Positions 1 through 7,078 of a stretch of DNA of 54,068 bases are shown here, in pieces. Within the stretch, counting starts at the first letter, position 1. Every line of letters starts with the position of its first letter. The stretch comes from Rhodospirillaceae bacterium. Its GTDB lineage: Bacteria; Pseudomonadota; Alphaproteobacteria; Bin65. The notes under the pieces are model-generated. The model was not told where the DNA came from. It was given only the letters and a program-made list of their open reading frames with translations, and searched no databases. The position numbers and the translations under genes are program-made. Location: NCBI GenBank assembly GCA_026709535.1, contig JAPOST010000060.1, forward strand, positions 1-54,068, written 5' to 3'.

Positions 1-129
1 CGGAAACGGCTGCCCCGGGTTCGTCAAGGGCGCCCGAGGATGACGCCGACTTTCGAACCCCTTGCCGGGTCTGTGCGCGAGATCCTGTGCCTTCGAGGGC
101 ATCGACATCGTCGATCCCCGGACGGCGGC

Positions 130-369
130 ATGAACGGAATGACGGAAGCCTTCGCTCGGGTCCGGATCGACGCCCTGCTGAAGGACGCGGGCTGGAGCCT
201 GACCGACGGTTCGAGCGTACTGTTCGAACATGCGCTGCCGGACGGCACGCAGGCCGACTATGTGCTCTGCGACCGCCAGGGCCCCGGCCCATGGAGACGC
301 TGGGCGCGCCTTGTCCAGCAAATCTTGTGGCGCGCTGTTCCTGTGTGCTGTTGTTTGTCGGTCCAGTGA
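130..369 (+). pseudogene. Truncated N-terminus of a type I restriction subunit R-like gene
   Basis: The first ~50 residues (start ATG 130 or the in-frame ATG 139) read like the N-terminal domain of HsdR/DEAD-helicase restriction subunits: EAFARVRIDALLKDAGW, then an ADYVLCDRQG segment where the family's nuclease domain begins. Near 275-290 homology moves to another frame (RPMETL resembles the family's RPMAxLEAK) and then ends, so the remaining ~1000 codons are missing. The 3' part of the reading frame up to 369 is unrelated filler. It lies 70 bases from the 3' end of tRNA-Lys, a common integration site. The family call rests on a short stretch. Certain: it is a fragment. Likely: restriction-type origin. 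Confidence 0.5.
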
Positions 370-438
370 TGACATGGCGGGTCGGTGCTTGCCATGGCCT
401 TTTTGAAAACTTGCAAATATTTGATTTTCAAGGTTTTT

Positions 439-514
439 TGGTACGCCCACCAGGATTCGAACCTGGGACCTACTGATTAAAAGTCAGTTGCTCTGCCGAC
501 TGAGCTATGGGCGC
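439..514 (-). tRNA. tRNA-Lys (anticodon TTT)
   Basis: The reverse complement folds as a 76-nt cloverleaf. The 7-bp acceptor stem runs GCGCCCA against TGGGCGT with one G-T wobble. The D arm begins TAGCTCA, the anticodon loop CTTTTAA gives anticodon TTT, and the T arm carries GGTTCGAATCC. The 3' CCA is encoded (439-441). It decodes lysine AAA/AAG. Its 3' end faces the hsdR-like fragment, the orientation expected if an element once integrated there. Confidence 0.97.
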
Positions 515-862
515 CCGTGAGTTTGGCGGATCAAGAAGTATCGCGTTGAAAGGTTGCGGGACCAGAAAAATGGCAAAAGGAAACATATGAACGAGCGATT
601 CTGGCGTCAAGCAAGTAGCGGCTATCATCTCTCTCGCGGTGGATTGTGACTGACGAAAATTATAGCGGGTTTCGACGAAGCAGAATGGGAAGCTGACCAT
701 TGGGCCCGAAAGGATAAAACTGCAATCGACCATGTCCCTCGAACCTAGATCCTTTGTGCTACGATGTTTGAGGATGAAGCGGTTGGTGACACGATCACTA
801 CTTGACAGGATTCCGGGGGCGCGCCACCAAGCCGGCACGTCAAACCGCTTCTGAAATACGAT
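515..862. other. Intergenic region between tRNA-Lys and the acyl-CoA ligase
   Basis: No reading frame here resembles a protein. It must hold the promoters of tRNA-Lys (leftward) and of the ligase gene (rightward). I see no strong -35/-10 pair and no repeat that I would defend. Confidence 0.5.
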
Positions 863-2509
863 ATGACCGGTTTTATTGATTTGCCTGACTATGCGTCGGC
901 CATGATGTCGGACAACCTTTTGCCCACCCCCGAATTATACAATTTCGGCTTCGACCTGATCGACAAACGGGCAGTCGAAAGGGACAAGGCCGCATTTATC
1001 TATGTTGACGCCAACACCGGCGCCAAAGAGACCTATCAATTCTCGGATTTGTCCAGGGCATCCAATCGGTTTGCAAATGCCTTGCAGGAGATTGGAGCAA
1101 AAAAAGGCGATTTTGCGTTCCTGATGATACCGCGCATTCCTGCATGGTACGAAGTGATGATCGGCTGCATCAAGCTGGGCGTCATCGCCATGCCGGGCAC
1201 AAACCTGCTGCAGCCCAAGGACGTCGAATACCGGATAAACAAGGCTCGGGCGCGATTCGCCATTGTCACGTCAGATCACGCCGAAAAGATCGAAGCGATT
1301 CGTGACAGGTGTCCGACCTTGGAAACAGTCGTCCTGATCGGTGCTGCCCGGGAGGGGTGGATCGAGTACGAAGCGGCCTGCGCCACCGCCAACGAAATTC
1401 TCGACAGGGCTGATTTGGAAGTCACGCGCAGTGACGAAACAATGCTGGCCTACTTCACCTCCGGCACCACGGGCTTTCCCAAGTTGGTTCCGCGTAACCA
1501 CGACTACGCCATCGCTCATGCGCTGACCGCGCGATATTGGCAGGATTTGGGCGAGGGTGATGTGCACTGGACCCTTAGCGATACCGGCTGGGCGAAAGCA
1601 GCTTGGGGCAAGTTGTTCGGTCAGTGGCAGATGGGTGCCACGATCCTGCTCTACAATCCAGACCCCGGGTTTGATGCTGACGCACATCTCAAGCTGTTCG
1701 CCCAATATGGCGTTACCACCTTCTGCGCACCACCCACAATCTTTCGTATCTTTGCTCAGATGGACCTGTCGCCATATGACCTGTCGTCCCTTCGGCATAC
1801 GGTGAGCGCCGGTGAGCCGCTCAATCCTGAAGCTATCCGCGCATGGAATGACGCCACCGGCACAACAATCCATGATGGTTACGGACAGACGGAAACCATC
1901 AATATTGTCGCCAACGTTCCGGGTATGGAAATACGACCCGGGTCGATGGGGAAACCGCTGCCCGGGCTCAACATTGACATTGTTGACGATGATGGTAGCA
2001 GGCTGGGGGTAGACGAGGTTGGGAACATCGCCATACGGACAGACGGCCCCGCTTGGCCCCCCGGTTTGTTCTCCGGCTACTACGAAGACATCGCTGCCAA
2101 CTCCAGTTGCTTCCGCAACGGCTGGTACTTCACTGGCGACATCGCTGCCAAGGACGCAGACGGCTATATCTGGTTCGTGGGCCGCGCCGATGATTTGATC
2201 TCTTCTTCAGGCTATCGCATCAGTCCGTTTGAAGTAGAAAGCGCGTTGATTGAACATGAAGCGGTCGCCGAATCTGCTGTCGTCGGCAAGAAGGACGACA
2301 TGCGCGGCGAAATCGTGAAGGCCTACGTTATTCTGGCCGAGGGGTTCCAAGGTGGCACTGTCATGGAGAAGGAACTCCAGGATTTCGTGAAGACGATAAC
2401 GGCGCCTTACAAGTATCCGCGCGAAATTGTGTTCGTTACAGAACTGCCGAAGACCATCTCTGGCAAGATTCGCCGGGTCGAACTACGCGAGATGGCGAAT
2501 GCACAGTAA
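863..2509 (+). CDS. AMP-dependent acyl-CoA synthetase (ANL superfamily)
   Basis: A 548-residue adenylate-forming enzyme of normal length, predicted cytosolic, activating a carboxylate with ATP and then forming a CoA thioester. Visible motifs: P-loop-like YFTSGTTGFPK at residues 197-207, YGQTE in the A5 region, GWYFTGD and GRADDLISSSGYRISP at the hinge, and the C-terminal PKTISGKIRR with the adenylation lysine near 535. Overall texture is closest to medium-chain/acetyl-CoA synthetase-like (ACSM) enzymes, but substrate cannot be read from sequence. It stands alone upstream of the oxidative and heterocycle genes, so a role activating a carboxylate end product of that locus (for example a glutarate-like acid) is plausible but inferred. 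ATG 863 is the natural start. Confidence 0.9.
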   Translation: MTGFIDLPDYASAMMSDNLLPTPELYNFGFDLIDKRAVERDKAAFIYVDANTGAKETYQFSDLSRASNRFANALQEIGAKKGDFAFLMIPRIPAWYEVMIGCIKLGVIAMPGTNLLQPKDVEYRINKARARFAIVTSDHAEKIEAIRDRCPTLETVVLIGAAREGWIEYEAACATANEILDRADLEVTRSDETMLAYFTSGTTGFPKLVPRNHDYAIAHALTARYWQDLGEGDVHWTLSDTGWAKAAWGKLFGQWQMGATILLYNPDPGFDADAHLKLFAQYGVTTFCAPPTIFRIFAQMDLSPYDLSSLRHTVSAGEPLNPEAIRAWNDATGTTIHDGYGQTETINIVANVPGMEIRPGSMGKPLPGLNIDIVDDDGSRLGVDEVGNIAIRTDGPAWPPGLFSGYYEDIAANSSCFRNGWYFTGDIAAKDADGYIWFVGRADDLISSSGYRISPFEVESALIEHEAVAESAVVGKKDDMRGEIVKAYVILAEGFQGGTVMEKELQDFVKTITAPYKYPREIVFVTELPKTISGKIRRVELREMANAQ

Positions 2510-2701
2510 GGTCGATGTCATGATTGCTGGACCCGCCGCATAACAAGGCGAGGGAGCGCCAAAATCGGACAGGATCAGCAAGCCGCCATGTTACTGGGCA
2601 GATACCTGATTTTATCTGTCCGGCAGGCGTAACCTCGCCTGACTGTACGAGTGACTGCGCCTGCGCCTGGACGTGTTACTTTGGCAGCAGCATTCCGCGC
2701 C

Positions 2702-3394
2702 CTATTCGGGCAACGGCCCGACTTTCGGCTCGCGCCCGAAAACGCGATGCACCATTGGCTCGAACACGCTGATCGGCGCAGTCTCCAGATTGGCGTTGAC
2801 CGAGGCGAGGTCGTATTTCCTGACCCAGTTCGCTGCCCAGTCGAACCAGGGATGGCCGCGCCATTTCTCCCGCAAATTGCCGTCCACGCCCGGGCAGGTG
2901 GTGCAATGGATGGCTTGGAAATACATGTGCCGTTGCAAGGTCCAGACGTGTATCTCGTCAACATAGGGACGCAGCAGTTCGGCCGCAAACTCGCCGTGGG
3001 TTTCATTGCAGGCTACAAAGCCGATGTCGTGAAACAGGGTGACGACGATGGTTTCTTCATCCTGTCCGTCTTGCAGCGCCAGGGTTGCCGACTGAAGGCA
3101 GTGTTCGTAGTTGTTGATCTGATAGCCAAATCCCGGCGCGTCCTTCGAGACTGCCAGCATCTCAAGCGCCTGGGTCGCAACTTCCGTCTTGCGCCATTGC
3201 GCACGCTGGGCATTCATGTGGACCCATTCTTCAGCCGTGACGTCAGCCAGATCAGACGACGCAATAGAGGTCCATTCCGGATGGCCTATCGGACTGGCTT
3301 CGCCGGCCATCCTGGGTTCCATTCGGGCAGCGTTCAGTACGGCGGACGATCGCGGCAGCATCGGCGGGGCCGGGTTGGCGGAATCGTAAGTCAT
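2702..3394 (-). CDS. HD-domain protein, PhnZ/inositol-oxygenase-like
   Basis: A 230-residue protein starting at ATG 3394, whose A is also the last base of the upstream monooxygenase stop (TGATG), so the two are translationally coupled. It has an HD core: H98, the H122-D123 doublet, H133, H156 and D195 are probable metal ligands. The 24-residue gap from H98 to HD equals that in PhnZ as I remember it. Conserved blocks such as DGQDEETIVVTLFHDIG and WRGHPWF are shared with an HD family often found next to 2-oxoglutarate oxygenases and sometimes misannotated as phosphohydrolase. In PhnZ/MIOX relatives the fold is a mixed-valent di-iron oxygenase that cleaves C-C or C-P bonds; whether that chemistry applies here is inference. 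Proteolysis-type or nucleotidase annotations would be unjustified. Confidence 0.75.
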   Translation of the reverse strand: MTYDSANPAPPMLPRSSAVLNAARMEPRMAGEASPIGHPEWTSIASSDLADVTAEEWVHMNAQRAQWRKTEVATQALEMLAVSKDAPGFGYQINNYEHCLQSATLALQDGQDEETIVVTLFHDIGFVACNETHGEFAAELLRPYVDEIHVWTLQRHMYFQAIHCTTCPGVDGNLREKWRGHPWFDWAANWVRKYDLASVNANLETAPISVFEPMVHRVFGREPKVGPLPE

Positions 3395-3696
3395 CAGGTC
3401 AAGGGCGCACTGTGGGTCACGCTGTATTTCTTGAGATCGCGCCTCACGATGGCGGCTTGAGACAGGGTTTCGCGAAACACCTTCATGTGCGGTGAGCCGA
3501 AATGAGCTTGCAAAGCGTCCATGCTTTCCCACTCCTCGAAGACCCTGAAGATGGCAGGGTTTTCGATGTCCTGATAGAAGGCATATTGGATACACCCCGT
3601 TTCCATTCGGGTTTCGAGGGCCATGGTGATGGCGGCGACCTTCATGGTATCGATGTCGGCCTCAGCCAGTTCGATCAAGCCGGAGATCAGAATCAT
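3394..3696 (-). CDS. Antibiotic biosynthesis monooxygenase (ABM) domain protein
   Basis: A small 100-residue ferredoxin-like protein. The pattern ISGLIELAEADIDTM, ETRMETGCIQYAFYQD, FRVFEEWESMDALQAHF is the classic ABM/YgiN layout. ABM proteins are cofactor-independent quinol or polyketide oxygenases, or heme-handling enzymes, and usually act as dimers. The start is ATG 3696, because family members begin directly with the first beta strand; a longer in-frame extension to 3819 is not family-like. It is first in a two-gene - strand operon with the HD protein and is divergent from the CMD-family gene 100 bases away, so the shared gap probably holds both promoters. Substrate unknown. Confidence 0.85.
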   Translation of the reverse strand: MILISGLIELAEADIDTMKVAAITMALETRMETGCIQYAFYQDIENPAIFRVFEEWESMDALQAHFGSPHMKVFRETLSQAAIVRRDLKKYSVTHSAPLT

Positions 3697-3799
3697 GGTA
3701 TTTTCATGCTGCAAGGTTGGAGTTTTCTTAGTCGATGAACAGAGCGATGAAAAGCGCCGCATCGCAGCAGTGGGCAAGGCGTTGTAGGGCCTGCCACTG

Positions 3800-4396
3800 A
3801 TGACAGCGTGGATTGACATGCTCCCGATCGCTTCAGCGACGGGAAAATTGAAGAAGCTGTTCGAGAAGGTGAAGACGCCTCACGGGACTGTGGACAATGT
3901 CCTTCATGTCCACAGCCTGCGGCCCGCCACCATGGAGGGCCACATCGTGCTCTACCGCGGCGCGCTCCACAGCGATGACAACACTTTGCCGTTCTGGTTG
4001 CTTGAGGTTGTCGGTGTCTACACAAGCATGTTGAACAACTGCGACTACAGCCAGCAACACCACATAGTCAATGTGCGCCGCCTCATTGACGACAAGGTCC
4101 GTTCCGGGACAATAATAGACGCGCTTCTGGAGGACAGCCCGGAAAAAGTGTTTGCCGGCAGGGATCTGGCGATCCTGCGCTACGTCCGGGCTCTGACTCT
4201 GAATGTTCAGGGCATCGACAAGGCGCTGGTGGACGTGCTGCGGGCCGAAGGCTGCGACGACGGACAGATCCTTGAGGTCAATCAGGTCTGCAGCTATTTC
4301 AATTATGCCAACAGGCTTTTGAACGGGCTTGGCGTTTCCACCGAAGGCGATGTCATCGGCTACTATTCGGACGATGCAGCAGAGGAGGGCGTGTGA
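3800..4396 (+). CDS. Carboxymuconolactone decarboxylase/AhpD-family protein with altered CxxC
   Basis: A 198-residue all-helical CMD-family protein of the peroxidase-related type. The conserved helix reads LNNCDYSQQHH (C81, S84, H87, H88). AhpD-like members normally have CxxC there, so the second cysteine is replaced by serine and a classic thiol-disulfide mechanism is unlikely. The N-terminal MLPIASATGKLKKLFEKV and the HIVLYRGALHS segment are typical of the family. Its stop overlaps the GTG start of the dioxygenase gene by 4 bases (GTGA), showing a two-gene operon. Possible roles are a lactone/ring-fission product isomerase or a peroxide-linked protein; the sequence does not decide. Confidence 0.8.
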   Translation: MTAWIDMLPIASATGKLKKLFEKVKTPHGTVDNVLHVHSLRPATMEGHIVLYRGALHSDDNTLPFWLLEVVGVYTSMLNNCDYSQQHHIVNVRRLIDDKVRSGTIIDALLEDSPEKVFAGRDLAILRYVRALTLNVQGIDKALVDVLRAEGCDDGQILEVNQVCSYFNYANRLLNGLGVSTEGDVIGYYSDDAAEEGV

Positions 4397-5424
4397 TCGG
4401 CTACGCGACCGCAAACTCGATCAATGTCGACACCATTCCCGTTATCGACGTTTCTCCGATGCTTGATGGCAACGACACAGGCCTTGGAACAGTTGCCGGG
4501 CAGTTGCGCGCGGCTGCAGAAAGTACTGGATTCTTCTACATCGCCAACCATGGCGTTGAGCAGAGCTGGTTGGACGATCTCTATGCTACTGGAAGGCGTT
4601 TCTTCGATTTTCCGGCCGACCGAAAGGCGGAAGTCGCAATCAACCGGCATCATCGCGGTTTCATCAAGATGGGCGAAGCCAGGATGGACGATAACGCCCG
4701 ACCGGACCTCAAGGAGAGCTTCGTCTGGGGTCGCGAGGTAACCGAAGACGATCCGGACTATGCAGCCGGCAAGCCGATGGCCGGACCCAACAACTGGCCT
4801 GCTTTCATGCCGGAACTTAAGCAGAAGTTGACCGGCTACATGGATCATTGCAACAGGCTCGGGAAACGGTTGTTGCAGGCTTTTGCCTGCAGCCTTCATG
4901 TCGATCAGGATACTTTTGTCCAGACCTTTGAAAGGCCTGCCAGCCGGGGAGCGCTGGTCTGGTATCCGCCGCAGGATACCGCCATGGGTCCGAAACAGTT
5001 TGGCGTGGCGCCTCACACGGATTACGGGTGTCTCACCTTTGTGTATCAGGACCAGATCGGCGGCTTGCAAGTCATGACCAAGGCGGGCGAGTGGGTGGTT
5101 GCCGAGCCTGTCCCCGGCGCCTTCGTGGTGAATGTCGGCGACCTCCTCGCGCGATGGACCAATGATTGCTTTGCCTCTACGCCGCACCGCGTCGTCAATG
5201 CGACGGGCAAGGAAAGGCTTTCCATTGCGGTTTTCGTCGACCCGAATGAAGATACGGTAATTGATCCGATCTGCATTGGCGACGAACTGGCGAAATACCC
5301 CCCCGTTACTGTCGCCGGGCACATTGTTGGGCGCTTCGACAAGTCCTTTGAATACCGTCAGAAGAATGTCGTCGAGGAACACAGGCTGGCTCCGAGACGC
5401 TGCATCAGAGACCATGGCGATTGA
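4393..5424 (+). CDS. Fe(II)/2-oxoglutarate-dependent oxygenase, isopenicillin-N-synthase fold
   Basis: A 343-residue soluble oxygenase with the full DIOX_N plus 2OG-FeII_Oxy layout. Iron ligands: H208 and D210 (HTDYG) and H265 (TPHRVV). The 2-oxoglutarate-binding arginine with its serine is R275-x-S277 (RLSIAVF). The N-terminal part has PVIDVSP and GFFYIANHGV. Length is normal. The family hydroxylates, desaturates or closes rings in small molecules. It starts at GTG 4393, overlapping the CMD-family stop by 4 bases, so the two are co-translated. With the neighbouring ABM, HD and Rieske proteins it makes this end of the locus strongly oxygenase-rich. Substrate unknown. Confidence 0.9.
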   Translation: MIGYATANSINVDTIPVIDVSPMLDGNDTGLGTVAGQLRAAAESTGFFYIANHGVEQSWLDDLYATGRRFFDFPADRKAEVAINRHHRGFIKMGEARMDDNARPDLKESFVWGREVTEDDPDYAAGKPMAGPNNWPAFMPELKQKLTGYMDHCNRLGKRLLQAFACSLHVDQDTFVQTFERPASRGALVWYPPQDTAMGPKQFGVAPHTDYGCLTFVYQDQIGGLQVMTKAGEWVVAEPVPGAFVVNVGDLLARWTNDCFASTPHRVVNATGKERLSIAVFVDPNEDTVIDPICIGDELAKYPPVTVAGHIVGRFDKSFEYRQKNVVEEHRLAPRRCIRDHGD

Positions 5425-5611
5425 AGGATTGAGGTAAGGAAACGAATGATGCCATTCGTCCTGCAGTGTCAGGAAAGCCCGACGAGTCAGCTTCCGGGAA
5501 CGATCGTATATAGCACCCATCCGAAAGGCGCATGTGGTCGAAACCGAAACGGCAGGATTGTTTGATGTGGCGATCGAAGGGTGCTCGGCTGGAAGCAGAT
5601 AGCGCAAGGGT

Positions 5612-5640
5612 CGGCACTCCGGGGAAAAACCGGGGTGCCG
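5612..5640. other. Hairpin in the 300-base gap before marR
   Basis: CGGCACTCCGG (5612-5622) pairs with CCGGGGTGCCG (5630-5640) over 11 bp with one G-T wobble and a 7-base A-rich loop. No T run follows, so a classic intrinsic terminator is doubtful. It could stop read-through from the oxygenase operon or shape the marR leader. The rest of 5425-5724 shows no gene. Confidence 0.45.
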
Positions 5641-5724
5641 AGGACCTGCCCGCGGCTTGCAGACCTGCGCCATGGATCGGTTGATGATCGTCGACCAGGT
5701 CCGTTTATAGGCGAACGCAGTCCC

Positions 5725-6147
5725 ATGTCGAACGATACCTACTGTCTGGAGGAGCAGGTCGGCTTTCTGCTGCGCCGGGCTCATCAGCGGGCCAGCGCCC
5801 TCTTTGCCGTCGAGTTCGCCGACCATGGCCTGACGCCTACTCAATTTACCGCGCTCGTCAAGATATTCGACGAAGGAGAGGTGTCTCAGAACAAGCTGGG
5901 GCGCCTGACCGCCATGGACCCGGCGACCATGAAGGGCGTAATCGGACGGCTGGCCGGTCGAGGACTGATTGCCGGTCGTGCCGATGAGATTGATCGGCGC
6001 CGGATGCAGTGGCGGCTGACCGAAACAGGACAGGCGCTGATGCATCGGGTCCAGTCTGCAGGGTTGACCGTAACAAGGGAAACGCTTGGCCCGTTAAGCG
6101 CCGGGGAACAGAAGATCTTGTTGCGCCTGCTTCAAAAAATTGTTTGA
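5725..6147 (+). CDS. MarR-family transcriptional regulator
   Basis: A 140-residue winged-helix regulator starting at ATG 5725 (MSNDTYCLE). The recognition-helix region is GEVSQNKLGRLTAMDPATMKGVIGRLAGRGL, followed by the wing DEIDRRRMQWRLTETG, both typical of MarR. Such dimers bind short palindromes and release DNA when they bind a phenolic or aromatic ligand. It sits directly before the hydroxylase-importer-enamidase operon and after the oxygenase operon, so it is the obvious local regulator. A palindrome over the -10 box of the next promoter (6188-6201) is its likely target. The reading frame is open upstream to 5581, but that part is not family-like. Confidence 0.92.
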   Translation: MSNDTYCLEEQVGFLLRRAHQRASALFAVEFADHGLTPTQFTALVKIFDEGEVSQNKLGRLTAMDPATMKGVIGRLAGRGLIAGRADEIDRRRMQWRLTETGQALMHRVQSAGLTVTRETLGPLSAGEQKILLRLLQKIV

Positions 6148-6169
6148 TGCTTGCGTCGCTGCACACATT

Positions 6170-6198
6170 TTGATATGAACAACAGTCATTCGTATACA
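6170..6198 (+). promoter_or_regulatory. Sigma-70-type promoter of the heterocycle operon
   Basis: TTGATA (6170-6175), a 17-base spacer and TATACA (6193-6198) form a near-consensus promoter 26 bases before the ATG of the FAD subunit. It sits in the short gap after marR, the only sizeable gap before a run of packed genes. Confidence 0.6.
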
Positions 6199-6201
6199 AA
6201 T
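6188..6201. promoter_or_regulatory. Palindromic operator over the -10 box, probable MarR site
   Basis: ATTCGTATACAAAT is a 14-bp palindrome with one mismatched pair, centred on GTATAC. It covers the whole -10 element, so a protein bound here would block RNA polymerase. The neighbouring marR product is the first candidate; GntR-type repressors also like TTGTATACAA-type sites, but no GntR gene is in the window. Confidence 0.5.
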
Positions 6202-6223
6202 AAGTTTGGGCGTGGATCAAGAG

Positions 6224-7078
6224 ATGCCCGTTTACCTGCGGCCGAACAATCTTGAAGAGGCTCTGGGTGCGCTGCAGCAGCAGCCGCTGACCGTGCTTGC
6301 AGGCGGCACAGACCACTATCCAGCCCGTGTCGGGCAGCCTTTGGACGACGATCTTCTGGACCTGACAAATATTTCCGCATTGCGCGGCATCGAAGATGTC
6401 GGAGAGACATGGCGAATCGGCGCCCTGACAACCTGGACGGATATCATCCGGACAGATCTGCCAGCCTGCTTTGATGGCCTCAAGGCGGCTGCGCGGGAAA
6501 TTGGCGGCGTGCAGATACAAAATGCCGGAACCGTCGCCGGCAACATCTGCAACGCCTCGCCTGCCGCCGATGGCGTGCCAAATCTGATGGCTCTGGACGC
6601 GACGGTCGAGTTGGCAAGAACCGGTGCTGTGCGGCGTTTGCCGGTGGCGGATTTTGTAACCGGCAACCGAACCACGGTCTTGGCGAGAGACGAGGTTGTG
6701 ACGGCGATTTACGTGCCGAAACTGACGGATGCAGCCGACAGTGCGTTCCTGAAGCTCGGCGCCCGCAAGTATCTGGTGATCTCCATTGTCATGATCGGGA
6801 TCGTGCTGGTGCCGGTCGATGGCGTGGTTGGCGAAGCGCGCATTGCGGTCGGGGCCTGTGCGCCGGTCTCCAGGCGGCTTCGGGCTTTGGAGGAGGCGCT
6901 GACGGGTCGACGCCTTGATGCCGTTCTGGGTGAAGCGGTCGACATGACGCCATTGGCCGGGGTCCTTTCGCCGATCGATGATATGCGAGGGTCGGCCACG
7001 TATCGGTTGGATGCCGCCATCGCCATGCTGCGGCGCGGGCTCAACATCCTGGGCTCCCGGATGGGAGAGTTGCCGTGA
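6224..7078 (+). CDS. Molybdenum hydroxylase FAD-binding subunit (XDH/CoxM family)
   Basis: A 284-residue FAD subunit of a xanthine-dehydrogenase-type hydroxylase; it passes electrons from the 2Fe-2S clusters to the acceptor. Signature parts: MPVYLRPNNLEEAL at the start, the FAD loop VLAGGTDHYPARVG, the second flavin motif QNAGTVAGNICNASPAAD, and the VADFVTGNRTT segment. ATG 6224 is chosen because family members begin M-x-VYLRP; TTG and GTG codons lie just upstream. It overlaps the next gene by 4 bases (GTGA). The segment at 6781-6830 (SIVMIGIVLVPVDGVV) is more hydrophobic than usual for the family. Partner of the following fused subunit. Confidence 0.92.
   Translation: MPVYLRPNNLEEALGALQQQPLTVLAGGTDHYPARVGQPLDDDLLDLTNISALRGIEDVGETWRIGALTTWTDIIRTDLPACFDGLKAAAREIGGVQIQNAGTVAGNICNASPAADGVPNLMALDATVELARTGAVRRLPVADFVTGNRTTVLARDEVVTAIYVPKLTDAADSAFLKLGARKYLVISIVMIGIVLVPVDGVVGEARIAVGACAPVSRRLRALEEALTGRRLDAVLGEAVDMTPLAGVLSPIDDMRGSATYRLDAAIAMLRRGLNILGSRMGELP

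Noticed and set aside
470-838. 122-codon - strand frame after tRNA-Lys
   Set aside because: It begins inside the intergenic region, runs into the tRNA gene and has no protein-like features or ribosome site.
4363-6045. 560-codon - strand frame opposite the Fe(II)/2OG oxygenase and marR genes
   Set aside because: It is antisense to two well-supported genes and matches no family; long shadow frames are common at this GC content.
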